Assembly: GCA_017550285.1 (NCBI GenBank)
Contig: JAFZPP010000040.1
Location: 1-64,000, forward strand
Source: Oscillospiraceae bacterium
GTDB lineage: Bacteria > Bacillota > Clostridia > Oscillospirales > Ruminococcaceae
Length of the DNA: 64,000 bases
Reading direction: 5' to 3'
The translations under genes were made by a program, and so were the position numbers. Of the stretch, positions 25,271 to 35,300 are shown one piece after another. Under the pieces are notes generated by a model. It was given only the letters and a program-made list of their open reading frames with translations. It was not told the DNA's origin and ran no database searches. Position 1 is the stretch's first letter, and the number at the start of each line of letters is the position of its first letter.

Positions 25271-28200
25271 TTATGAACGGATCTCCACGCCGCCCCATTC
25301 GACAACGGTAAAACCGATTCTTTCAAAGGGTTCAAGCGGCTGCGGTTCGATTTCTTCAGCAGCGTCAAGCGGAATATACGCCATGAAGATGCGGCACTCG
25401 CTGTCCGGTGCCGGTGTGACAGTCAGCTTTGCAGAGTTCGTATAGGCATCGCCCTGGAAGGAAATGAGATTGTATGGATTGTGTTCCATTCTCGGCAGCC
25501 AGTATACGATAAACTCATTCATTTCCTCTTCTGTCAGACCCATATAAGTGAGCTTTTCTTTGAGGAACTGTTCGGTATCACTGCCTGCAACACAGAATCC
25601 CTTTGAAAAATCAAATCTTGTCCTGCAATTCACAGCATCCCAGAACAGGTATCTGTGGTAAGAGCCGTCTGCCTTATTCAGCAGCGTGCCGTCCGGAGAT
25701 GCTGTTACATCCCACCCGTCATGATATTTCGGATAGGTCGTGGCAAGCTCGGCTTCGGTCAGCTCCAGCTCCACATGTACATCGGTCTCTTTCTCGGGAT
25801 AGAGGTAAATCACAGGCTTGGCAGGCGCCTGCATATATTCAATCGTCGGTGTCGTGCCGTCATCTGCCACTGTTTTAATCCACCCGAATATTTCATTGTA
25901 TTGCGTAAATATCCATTCTTCATCTTCTTCGTTATATCCGCATTCTCTGATTGTTGCATATCGGGGGATCGTTGTATAAACCTCGAGGTGTTCATCCGGT
26001 CCCCGATACAGCTTCAAACCGTCAGACAGGACCGTAATCGGTGTTCCGCGGTATTCATAATTTCTCGGACGAATATATTTGGAATACACATTTTGCCGGA
26101 GATAATCCTTTTTCATCAGGCTCAGGTCAGCCGCAGTGATTTTTTGATCATTATTGTAATCAGCGGCTTTCCAATCCGCAAGAGTAATACCGGATTTTGT
26201 GAGCAGCCACTTTTGCAGAAGTTCCGCGTCGTCAGCATTGAACGAACCGTCTCCGTTGACATCACCCGGTACGATTGCATCGTTTCCGTAAGCGTCAAGG
26301 AATGCCGTAATCCATGCAAGCGATGCATTGCCTGTGAGGGTTGCTGTATTCGTGGACCATGATTGAACTGAATCTGCATAGCATCTCTGCGAAGGGATTT
26401 TTTTATCGCCCTGCTCCAAACCGAGCCCGCACACATACGAATCCTGAAGCCCTGCGTTCGGACCGCTGACCAGTACGCCGTCCGGTGCCTTCGGCAGAGA
26501 ATGATTCTCCTCATTGCGCCAGTATCTGTGTGCCGGATTTTCGGCATGATACGAGCCGTATCCGGTGATGAACGAATATGCCAGCGGATTGTTGCCGAGC
26601 AGATAGTCCATGCCGGATGCAACACCGTTGATGTACTTACTGTCACCGGTCAGATCGTAGGCATAAGCCATTGCAATCATATTATTGAGTGCATACACAT
26701 TGGAACCGTATTCATAACCGTACAGAATCGTGGATGGCGACAGATTGACCGGATCATTATAGCCGGGACCGTCATACAGATACGGAATGCCGTAGCCCTG
26801 ACCCGATTCTGTTTTGAGGTAGGCGTCTGCGGTCTGAATGAGGGAATCCTCCAGCTTTTCCTGCTGTGAATTCGTGAGCAGATAAGGGTGCATCGAAAGC
26901 GACAGCGAACCGGCAGACGCCATATTGATATTGCTGAATACGGTGTATGTGCCTTCGCCGGCAACGTCGCTGTCGTTGTAGATTCTCGGTCTGACCTGAA
27001 ATGCATTCCGGTAACCGGTCAGCTCTTTCAGATAGAACTGCATCTCCGAATCATCGTCATCCAGAATATATGTGGAAATATACAGCTCGCAGGCTGCCCA
27101 GTAGGCTTCATCCGTTACATCCAGATCGCCGTCTGTCAGGAGCGTTTTTGCCTGAAGCATCGGCGCATACAGCGATGTTTCATTCAGTTCCTCCTTCGGG
27201 CACGCAAAGCCGAGCGGATGAACGGTCGCGGAACGGTCAGCTTCATAATAATATTTCAGGTATGCCTGATAGGCTTCTTTTGCGCTTTTCAGCAGATCAT
27301 CTGCATAGTCAGGATCATACTCCTGCCAGAGTCTGGCGCCCTGTGCCGCGCAGGCTGCATAATTCAGCGTGGCGGCAAACGTCGGCGGATGCACCGCATA
27401 TTTCGCACGATATGCATGCTCATAATCCGGCAGAGCAGGATCGAAGCCGGCACCCTGTGCTCTGTGATAATACAGTCCTGCATATTCGCCCCATGTTTTA
27501 TCATCGGGCTGCACTTTCATTTTCGACATAAAGTCCAGCTCGTATCTGCATTCATCGAGAATATCCGGAATCCGATTGCCCGATTCCGGCACAACGACCG
27601 TACCGGAGCCGTCTGCAAATATGCCGCTGTCAGCTTGATTCGTCAGGTAATGCTCATACATATTCTGGAGCGTCCAGAGCGCGGCGCCGCCTTCTGTCAT
27701 ATTCTTATCGAAATTCAGACCGGTATACCAGCCGCCGCTCGTGTCGATGCGCCCTAAGCCGTGCGTCTCGACATCATCTGCCGTAAGCAGTAAGTCATCG
27801 TACCAGCCCGTCTGGAGTACGCCGACCCCGTCATCTTTTTTACCCGTATGTGCAAGCTCCTCGGTGTTACCGGATGTGACAAACTTTGCCGCAATATCCG
27901 AGCCGGCGCGGCTCTGATAGAAATAGTTGAGCGAATCGGTCAGCAGATCCTGACCTTGCTTCCTGTATAAATCGTATCCGATTGTAAACGGGAAGGATCG
28001 CCATTCCTTACCCTTAATGCGGATATAGAATTCGCCGCGCTGATTGAAACCGGTAAAGTCGATTTTGCAGACGGTATCACCTGAATCCCTGTCAGAAACC
28101 GCAGAAGCAGTTTTGCCGGTATAGACGACCTTTTCTGTTGCTGTACTGACGATTTCATAGTCATAGCTGCCGGTCAGCTCGATTCCGGATGAGCCGTAGG

Positions 28201-28972
28201 AGACGTCGCCCTCATTGCTGCCCAGTGTCGCATACTTTGCAAGCTCCGGATAATATCCGAGCTGATTGACTGAGATATAATTCTGATCCAGTCCGCTGAA
28301 CCGGCGCGAAGCCTGACCGTAGTTCTCATCCGGCGAAGGCTCCAGTACCTCCCAATCGCAGACGGACATATCGTCAAACCAGAGCTCATCACCCGCAACT
28401 GCATTGCCGCCGTGACCATTGCTGTCATTGGCATACCAGAACTCCCACACAGCGTCCTCAATATCTCTGTCCGGTTTGAATATGCCGGAAAATTCCTGAT
28501 ACTCGTCCGTCAGCGTGACACACTTGCCCCACTGACCGCCCATATCCGGTCCCAAATGCATTTCGCCGGTATCGCCGTCCAGCTCAAAATACCGCTCCCG
28601 ACCGTCCGGCAGCCCGATGAAAGTCATGAGCTCCATGCCTTCGCGCAGCGCCTTCACTTTGAATCTGATCCTGTATGTTTTTCCTTTCTGGAAGCACAGT
28701 CCTCGGTGCAGAAACTTGAGATCCCACAGCGCACGGTCTCTGCCGTCCGGTCTGAGAATGATCAGGTGTACAGCGCCGTCCGCAATTTCAAAATCCTGCT
28801 TTGCCGGACTGCTCTCAGCAGTCACCCACGGAATCATCTTGTAGTCAAAGCTCGTCTCACCCAGAAGCTCACGCGCGGAAACGGACAGCGGTTCAGCCAG
28901 ACTGACAGTCATCGGAAAAATCAATGCAGCTGTCAGCAACCCTGCAATGATCTTCTTCACATAACGATACAT
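25271..28972 (-). CDS. GH9-like dockerin protein with CBM4/9-type module, probably non-catalytic
   Basis: 1233 residues. ATG 28972 is chosen because AAAAGGAGGGG stands before it and a signal peptide follows (1-26). In order: a CBM4/9-like beta-sandwich (about 35-215), a CelD_N Ig-like domain (about 230-335), a GH9 (alpha/alpha)6 domain (about 340-895), a dockerin (about 901-960; VPGDVNGDGSFNADD and KAADYNNDQKITAAD), an SH3-like segment (about 975-1035), and an unassigned C-terminal domain (KPVIYLYPEKETDV from 1052). The GH9 DAGD motif reads T417-G-L-N (SGGWYTGLNFDK), and the acid Glu of the WSTNE motif is T876 (WSTNTATLTGNAS). Both catalytic elements are therefore missing. It may be a cellulose-binding or structural cellulosome part. 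Confidence 0.85.
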   Translation of the reverse strand: MYRYVKKIIAGLLTAALIFPMTVSLAEPLSVSARELLGETSFDYKMIPWVTAESSPAKQDFEIADGAVHLIILRPDGRDRALWDLKFLHRGLCFQKGKTYRIRFKVKALREGMELMTFIGLPDGRERYFELDGDTGEMHLGPDMGGQWGKCVTLTDEYQEFSGIFKPDRDIEDAVWEFWYANDSNGHGGNAVAGDELWFDDMSVCDWEVLEPSPDENYGQASRRFSGLDQNYISVNQLGYYPELAKYATLGSNEGDVSYGSSGIELTGSYDYEIVSTATEKVVYTGKTASAVSDRDSGDTVCKIDFTGFNQRGEFYIRIKGKEWRSFPFTIGYDLYRKQGQDLLTDSLNYFYQSRAGSDIAAKFVTSGNTEELAHTGKKDDGVGVLQTGWYDDLLLTADDVETHGLGRIDTSGGWYTGLNFDKNMTEGGAALWTLQNMYEHYLTNQADSGIFADGSGTVVVPESGNRIPDILDECRYELDFMSKMKVQPDDKTWGEYAGLYYHRAQGAGFDPALPDYEHAYRAKYAVHPPTFAATLNYAACAAQGARLWQEYDPDYADDLLKSAKEAYQAYLKYYYEADRSATVHPLGFACPKEELNETSLYAPMLQAKTLLTDGDLDVTDEAYWAACELYISTYILDDDDSEMQFYLKELTGYRNAFQVRPRIYNDSDVAGEGTYTVFSNINMASAGSLSLSMHPYLLTNSQQEKLEDSLIQTADAYLKTESGQGYGIPYLYDGPGYNDPVNLSPSTILYGYEYGSNVYALNNMIAMAYAYDLTGDSKYINGVASGMDYLLGNNPLAYSFITGYGSYHAENPAHRYWRNEENHSLPKAPDGVLVSGPNAGLQDSYVCGLGLEQGDKKIPSQRCYADSVQSWSTNTATLTGNASLAWITAFLDAYGNDAIVPGDVNGDGSFNADDAELLQKWLLTKSGITLADWKAADYNNDQKITAADLSLMKKDYLRQNVYSKYIRPRNYEYRGTPITVLSDGLKLYRGPDEHLEVYTTIPRYATIRECGYNEEDEEWIFTQYNEIFGWIKTVADDGTTPTIEYMQAPAKPVIYLYPEKETDVHVELELTEAELATTYPKYHDGWDVTASPDGTLLNKADGSYHRYLFWDAVNCRTRFDFSKGFCVAGSDTEQFLKEKLTYMGLTEEEMNEFIVYWLPRMEHNPYNLISFQGDAYTNSAKLTVTPAPDSECRIFMAYIPLDAAEEIEPQPLEPFERIGFTVVEWGGVEIRS

Positions 28973-29101
28973 GAAATTCCCCTCCTTTTTGCAGATTGCA
29001 GCCGCCGGTACGATACCGGCGATGTGCATTCCATAAGCTAAGATTCGCGCCGTTTACTGTATACCTTTTGCATTCGCCCCTAAAGTTGTATTGTTTCTTT
29101 T

Positions 29102-29130
29102 ATTATAACATAACGAATTCCGGAAAGCAA
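29102..29130 (-). promoter_or_regulatory. Promoter of the GH9-like gene, shared cassette copy 3
   Basis: Minus strand: TTGCTT (29130-29125), 17 bp beginning TCCGGAA, then TATAAT (29107-29102). It is followed by a leader of about 130 nt that resembles the leaders of the broken genes at 19790 and 25116. Confidence 0.7.
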
Positions 29131-29302
29131 GCAAAAAAAAGCTATCAGGGTAATTTTTTTTCCGGTTTTCCAACAGATCGGCGGCGATTACGGGAATGCC
29201 TCTGTCAAAGAGACAGCAAGCCGCTTTTCAGTGAGAGGGATTGCTTCCCTGTAAGAAGCATTTTTCAGCGGGTAAGTTGCATTTTCAGGTATGTCAGTTG
29301 CA

Positions 29303-29331
29303 TTGACATCAGACATTCTTTATGCTATCAT
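29303..29331 (+). promoter_or_regulatory. Promoter of the sensor-domain gene
   Basis: TTGACA at 29303-29308, 17 bp, TATCAT at 29326-29331, 85 bp before the start at 29416. The stretch 29131-29300 holds no gene. Confidence 0.75.
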
Positions 29332-29415
29332 GAATATAAAGTATTGACGGGAAAAGGGTTCTTCATAAGAGCGGGAGCCTGACAATGATTGATCTTCATG
29401 AAAGGATGCGTCATA

Positions 29416-30288
29416 ATGGCAGAAAACAAGAAAAAATCAAAGTTTCCTTTTGCTGTCTTAGCAGGAGCCATATTGATCGTACTTGCAGGAGCTGCAATGC
29501 GAACTGTTGCGGTGTCTGAAAGGAAGAATACTTTGAACACCATGACCGAACTGGCAGATCAACGGGTGCAGCTGATAGACAGCTTCATCAAAGATGCCAA
29601 AGAGACGCTGCGTATTTATGCCGATGCACCGGAGATCAAGAAGATGCTGGTAGACACGGAGAATGAAAGTACTGCCGCAGCGGCGCAGGAATTCACAGAG
29701 AATTACGCAGAGCAAATAGACAACCTTGAGGGTATCTATGCAAGTGAACTCAGTACGCTTGTGCGTACCCATAATAACAGTAAGGTTGTGGGAATGATAA
29801 CAAGATCGGATCCTGATTCTGCAAACAAACTTGTGCAGTCCATGCTGGATGCCGAAGACGGAATCTGCAATAACGGAATCGTCCGGTCGCCCGCATCAGG
29901 TATACCGATCGTTTCGCTGTATAAGCTCATCTCCAATGAGGATGAGAACTATATCGGGTTTGCAGGTCTCGGTTTGAAGGCAGATTCACTTTTCAAAAAC
30001 GATATCCCCTCATTAAAGAGTGTAGAAAATGCATCCTATATGATAATCAGCGTCAGTTCTCATATGTATATCTTCGACGGTGATCCGGATGCGGTCGATA
30101 AAAAAGTTACAAATGACAGCCTGCTTTCTCTGTGCAGCGATCTCAACGGGACTGATGCATCTGCGAAGGGAAACATGAAATATACAGATGAAAACGGCAG
30201 ACATATCGCCGCATATTCGTATATGCCTGAGTACGGCATGCTGGTTATGCTGGAAGGAACGACGCGCAGCATATTCCCTTTTGGCTGA
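29416..30288 (+). CDS. Membrane-anchored Cache-type sensor domain lacking an output domain
   Basis: 290 residues. One N-terminal helix (about 10-33, FPFAVLAGAILIVLAGAAMR) is followed by a long helix (LADQRVQLIDSFIKDAKETL) and a mixed alpha/beta extracellular region with a GFAGLGLKADSLF strand. This is the shape of a double-Cache ligand-sensing domain in chemoreceptors and diguanylate cyclases. The protein ends at EGTTRSIFPFG, where a second membrane helix, HAMP and signalling domain would normally follow. It is therefore either a truncated receptor or a stand-alone sensor. ATG 29416 is preferred to 29389 because GAAAGGA precedes it. The ligand is unknown. Confidence 0.65.
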   Translation: MAENKKKSKFPFAVLAGAILIVLAGAAMRTVAVSERKNTLNTMTELADQRVQLIDSFIKDAKETLRIYADAPEIKKMLVDTENESTAAAAQEFTENYAEQIDNLEGIYASELSTLVRTHNNSKVVGMITRSDPDSANKLVQSMLDAEDGICNNGIVRSPASGIPIVSLYKLISNEDENYIGFAGLGLKADSLFKNDIPSLKSVENASYMIISVSSHMYIFDGDPDAVDKKVTNDSLLSLCSDLNGTDASAKGNMKYTDENGRHIAAYSYMPEYGMLVMLEGTTRSIFPFG

Positions 30289-30364
30289 GCTGCTTATCCA
30301 TAGAGAAATACACTCCTATCTTCATGCTGTGCTGAATTCTTTGCTGCATTGAGGCTGTCTGCTG

Positions 30365-32335
30365 TCATTTCATTTCGGTTTCTGTTCGTTTTTTGTATCG
30401 CTCCATCAGTGACATCAGATCATATTTGCACATTTCAGGCTGTTCCTGCATCAGCTTCTGCTGCGGTACAAGACACGGATTCCGGCGGAACTGGTCGCTT
30501 CGTTCTCCGGGGCGCCAGCCGATTGAAGCCATATAACAGCACCAACGGCGGTGTTCGAGAGAAGCAAGTCCGTAGGCAAAGCTGTCCTTCCTGATCTTTT
30601 TCAGAACCGCCTCTTCTGTACCGTGCATCTGCCATGCGGAGCCTGTATACCTCATGAGGGAACCGCTGACTCCGATCAATTCTTCCAGCTTCTGATCAAG
30701 GCTGACGCCGTTTTCAGCAGCGAGCTTCGGAATGATATCGTTCTTCACTTCATCATGATATGCGGCAGCCTTGCTGGACGAACGGCGGAAAAGCCGAAGT
30801 CTGTTCCATTCAATCTCCGGATCCTCCGCAGAGTTGTCTACAGTACCCGTTTCATCTGCTGTGATGAGCTTGATATTATTGTAGAAATGGTTGTAATCCT
30901 TTGCAATCCGGTCAATCTCGCGGTTGATAATCATTTCCAGTGTGATGACAATACTTCTGTCATCTATCAGGCTGACATCGCCGAGAGATTTTTTGTCGGC
31001 GGAGATATATCCTGCAAGTCTTCTGTCGGTATCCATGCGCATAAGAATCGGCGGATTCAGTCCGCGCTCATCAAACAGTTCTTCAAGCTGTATCGCGCAG
31101 TTCACAGACAGATCAATATTTTCCAGTGCAATGACAGCATAGGTATACGGCTCTGTATCAAGCTGGCTTCGTATGGTATCATAAAAGTTGAGATGTGAGA
31201 TATTCAGCTCATGAAAGTTGATTTCAAGAAGACCGTCTGCCGCCTCGCTTTTGAGCGTCACGCGGCTGTCGGTCATATCAAATGTATCATGGCTGAGCTG
31301 ATTGAGGAACACTGCTTTCTTCATTTTGATATTGCTGTCAAAAACATCAATGATGATTCGATTGCGCTCAGAGACCACGCCGAGATTCATCGCCTGCAAT
31401 ACAGCCTGCTGCCCGAGCTGACCAAAGCCTGCCACCAGCAGGTGAACCGTCCAGTCCTTCAGCGGTGTATCCGTATCCTTATAAACGGTATGGAGCGGAT
31501 GCTCAGAATACATTTTGTGAATCTGCATCTCCGGAATTCCCACCAGTTCAAGATCGTAGTAGGCATCCGTACCGGCTGCGCTGTTATAGTATTCTGCGAT
31601 CAGTCTGCCGATGCCTTCCTCCTCGCATCGGCAGGATATCTTTGCACCCTCCGCCAGTTTGATGCGGTCGGCGGAATCTTTTTCGTTGAGGCGAAAGAGT
31701 TGCAGCAGTGAGAAATTCCGTATTGACGAGCTCTCAAACAGGATGATGTTTGATGCAATCTCAATGCGCGTCTTGACAAGCAGCGCGTGCAGCTCCGATT
31801 CGGCTGCTTTCAGGATATCCGCATAATGTACAATATAGCCTGACTTATTGAGCCGGTATATTTCCTCATTGTCAATCAGTTCTGTCGCTACAATGTGGAT
31901 GCAGTTCTTCTTCGGGTCTGACTTGTTGTTGTTCAGCATCGCCTTCACATCGCTGTTATAGCCGAAGATCACAATATGCCGGCAATGCTTGTCCCTGCGA
32001 AAGAATATGATGAAACGGAGAAGTCTCTGTAAAATCTTGTAAACAAACGAGATCGTACAGTATGGTGCGGTGAATACGGCGATACAGTAGGCATATCCGA
32101 TACATTTGTTCAATGCTGACGGATTATCTTCCATAAAGGCGACGGTATCCTTGATCGTTACCGAAGCCTTGAAGCCGAATGCATTGATACTGTTTTGCAG
32201 CACCAGAAGATACTTGAAGAAAGACTCATATTCTCTGTAGTATATGATGCCCTGCGCAGTCGCAATCAGAAAAGAAAGGATTGCCAGCAGTAAGATCAGT
32301 CTCGTCGGGTTTTTACGGTTTGTTTGATTACTCAT
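30365..32335 (-). CDS. Two-helix membrane protein with Rossmann/RCK-like domains and C-terminal RyR domain
   Basis: 656 residues. Membrane helices lie at about 12-33 and 78-102. A first nucleotide-binding-like Rossmann unit begins HIVIFGYNSDV (120-130), and a second HLLVAGFGQLGQQAV (298-312), as in TrkA_N/RCK proteins of potassium channels. The last 65 residues form an RyR domain (LEHRRWCCYMASIGWRPGER, then LVPQQKLM), a module found in bacterial conflict and nucleotide-signal systems and in ryanodine receptors. It starts 13 bp after the TIR-propeller gene with AAAGGAC as ribosome site, so the two are one operon. Sensing of a TIR-made nucleotide by this membrane protein is an inference. Confidence 0.78.
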   Translation of the reverse strand: MSNQTNRKNPTRLILLLAILSFLIATAQGIIYYREYESFFKYLLVLQNSINAFGFKASVTIKDTVAFMEDNPSALNKCIGYAYCIAVFTAPYCTISFVYKILQRLLRFIIFFRRDKHCRHIVIFGYNSDVKAMLNNNKSDPKKNCIHIVATELIDNEEIYRLNKSGYIVHYADILKAAESELHALLVKTRIEIASNIILFESSSIRNFSLLQLFRLNEKDSADRIKLAEGAKISCRCEEEGIGRLIAEYYNSAAGTDAYYDLELVGIPEMQIHKMYSEHPLHTVYKDTDTPLKDWTVHLLVAGFGQLGQQAVLQAMNLGVVSERNRIIIDVFDSNIKMKKAVFLNQLSHDTFDMTDSRVTLKSEAADGLLEINFHELNISHLNFYDTIRSQLDTEPYTYAVIALENIDLSVNCAIQLEELFDERGLNPPILMRMDTDRRLAGYISADKKSLGDVSLIDDRSIVITLEMIINREIDRIAKDYNHFYNNIKLITADETGTVDNSAEDPEIEWNRLRLFRRSSSKAAAYHDEVKNDIIPKLAAENGVSLDQKLEELIGVSGSLMRYTGSAWQMHGTEEAVLKKIRKDSFAYGLASLEHRRWCCYMASIGWRPGERSDQFRRNPCLVPQQKLMQEQPEMCKYDLMSLMERYKKRTETEMK

Positions 32336-32348
32336 CAGTCATGTCCTT

Positions 32349-35300
32349 TCATGCTTCGCCCAATGCCGAAAGGTAAGCCTTGGCGGCATCCAGAAGCTGC
32401 TGCGTCGTGTATATGGGGAACAGACCTGTTTTGTTCCAGTCGGAGTCACTGATATACACCGTATCGCCTTCGGGCGGCGCAGCAGCAAAGCTGTCGATCC
32501 GATAGCGGACGGAAAATCCTGACGTATCCAGCATCCATGCCTGAGATTTGTTCCATACAGCGTAAATGCGGCTTTTGTCGGCTGAACGCATTGTTTCAAA
32601 AAGCGATGCGGAAGAAGCGGCCGACTCAAAGATATCATTATCCTTGTCACTTGCAAAATCAAGCCGGCAGCTTCTGCCCGTGAAGCCTTCGGCATTCATC
32701 TCGTAGAGATGAGAGTCACGGCAAAGTACGGCAAAGGTATCATCGCTGACTGCTGCAACGGAAACCGGCTCCTGACTGGTTCCGTCAAGGGAGACAGTGC
32801 TTTTGAGACTGCCTGTATCAGCATCAAAGAGAGAAACGGTACGGTCGTTGAAGAATACGCCGACTGTGCCGGCATTCTGCCAGAATATCCGCTGAATTTC
32901 ACGTTTTGCGCTGCTGCCTGTATCGCAGTCAAGCGTGATATCCCGATCTGCGGAAAAATCGTGAACCATCAGCGCTGTTTTGCCTTCTCCGTCACTGAAC
33001 TGCGCATACACCGCAGCCTTGCTGCCGGAAACGGCAAACATCTCATTCAATAATTCCCTGTCTGCATGAATGGCGCCTTCTGATTTGGACGCCCATGCCT
33101 TTGCGGTTCCGTCAGAGGACACAAATACGATATTTTTACCGGTATTCTCCAAACAGAAAGCGCCGCCTGCTGACGGAATCAGCCCCACATCTGCGCGCAC
33201 TGACGCCGGTGCGCCCTTCACATCTTCGACTTTCCCGTCCGCGAGGTTTACGCACATGGTTTGATCTGTAAAGCTACCGGACGCACTCGAATTTACAATG
33301 AGCGTATTGCTGTCCGTAAAAGCCGCACAGATCACCTTGTAATTCGCAAGCGAAGTGACCTCTTTGCATTCGCCTGTCGCTGAATCAAATATGAACAGGT
33401 GATATGTAAGACCTTCGCCGGAATGATACGAATTGTCGGGATAGTATGTGGATACTACAGCAGCTTTTGCGCCGTCATTTGTAACAGCAAGGATATCACG
33501 GCTGTACATGAATTCGCCTGTGTCTATCTCTCTGAACATCTCATTTTGCTTCGGATACTGAATATACGCAGTGTTAGAGAAATTCTCGGCAGTGGCATAC
33601 TTTCCGAGACTGTAGCTGCATAGTGAAACATTCGTGCTGAATGTCTGCACTCTGTATGCGGAATGATCGGAATCATCCGCTGTTGTATAGCTGTTGGCAC
33701 TGACAACATATTCCTCACCGCTTTTCAGTGTGAACATCACAAGGCCGTTTCTGCTGAATGATACATCTGTCATCTCTCCGTCAATGGGGAGATTTTTGAT
33801 CAGTTCGCCGGTTTCATAATCCACAAATGAGATCGTGCGGTTCGTTGTTACAGCGAGAACATCATGCTCAAAGTCGATTTGAGCCGCAGGCATGAGGAAT
33901 GTCTTTCCGTTGTTCTGATAATTGATTGGAAGAGAAACATGCCATTTCTTCTCCGTCATATCCTTGTTGAAACGGGTCAGATCAGTAGTCGAATTGAACG
34001 CAAGAATACTGCACGCAGCAAGCAGCGGTTCGCCGTCGAAGAATTGCAGGCAGCAGTTGTTTATCGCAGGCGGAATGGGATAATCCACGCCGGTTTCATG
34101 AATCAGTTTCAAAGCGTGGTCTTGTATCTCATATGCTTTCAGAGTATCGTCATCTGTATAAGTATAGATCACGCCGTCATGTATCGCTTTGATTTGAAAA
34201 TCAAGGAGCAAACCGAGTGAATCACCGTCGAAATCCATTTCTACGGTATCTGTGATCCTGCCTGTCTCGCTGTCGATGATCTCAAGATAACAATCATCGT
34301 TCATGATCACGGAGCCGTCGGTAAGCACCTTCTTTTCCCGATACATGCGCAGAACATTCTTCTCAGATACGATGATATCATAATAAGAAAATGCGTGTTC
34401 CGATTTCGGGACACTCCACTTCACCTCACCGGTCGCGCCGTCAATCCGCCACAGGTCATTGTCAGAATTGTATATGTATACATCGCCGCCGGTACCGGGC
34501 TCACCTTCATCCACGGAGTGAATGAAGCTGGTATAAACCCGATTAAAAACGGGGGTGTTTTCATATCTGATACTGTCCGGAGCACATGTTTTCGTGAATT
34601 TCGTACCTGTCTTATCGGTGTTGATATCGAAATAAGCCGTCAGCTTGTTTGCACTTCCTGCATCCGATGCAAATTCTGCGTCATCGGCAGAGATTTTCCG
34701 GATCAGCTCGCCTGTCTCAGAAACCCAGAAATAGACGCCTGTCGCATCTGTGGATACGATAGACTTGCCGCCGCCCATAAACGATAGCTGTTCTACGGCA
34801 CAATCATGTTTCAGAGAAAGCTGCGGTGCAAGCTGTGTATGACGGAACATACCGAGTTCACGGGAAAGCGCGTATTCAGCCTCCGGCAGAACAGGCTTCT
34901 CCTCTCCTGCTGCGGGCAATGCCTCCACTGCCTTTTTAATTGCAGGGATCAGATCGTTCTCCTTGAAAAGATTTTCGGATTCTACGGCAAGGTGTCCGGC
35001 ATTTTCTACGAGGAGCGCATCGTTCTTGCTCTCGATCTCGGCATTCTGCGCCTTGATTTGATCGTTCTGCTCCATAATCTGATCGTTCTGTTTCTGAATT
35101 TGCTTATTCTTGCCGTTAATCGTCACAGCAGAAGCGACGCTGATAATCGAAATAAGGGAGAGAATACCTGACACACCGCCGAATACCAGCCGTCTTCTTG
35201 CAGCCTCACGACGCTTTTCCCGCTGAAAAAGATCATTGAAATCACACCCGAGCAAAGGCGCAGCAATCCGAAGGGACTCGGTTTTGAGCTTCTTCATCGA

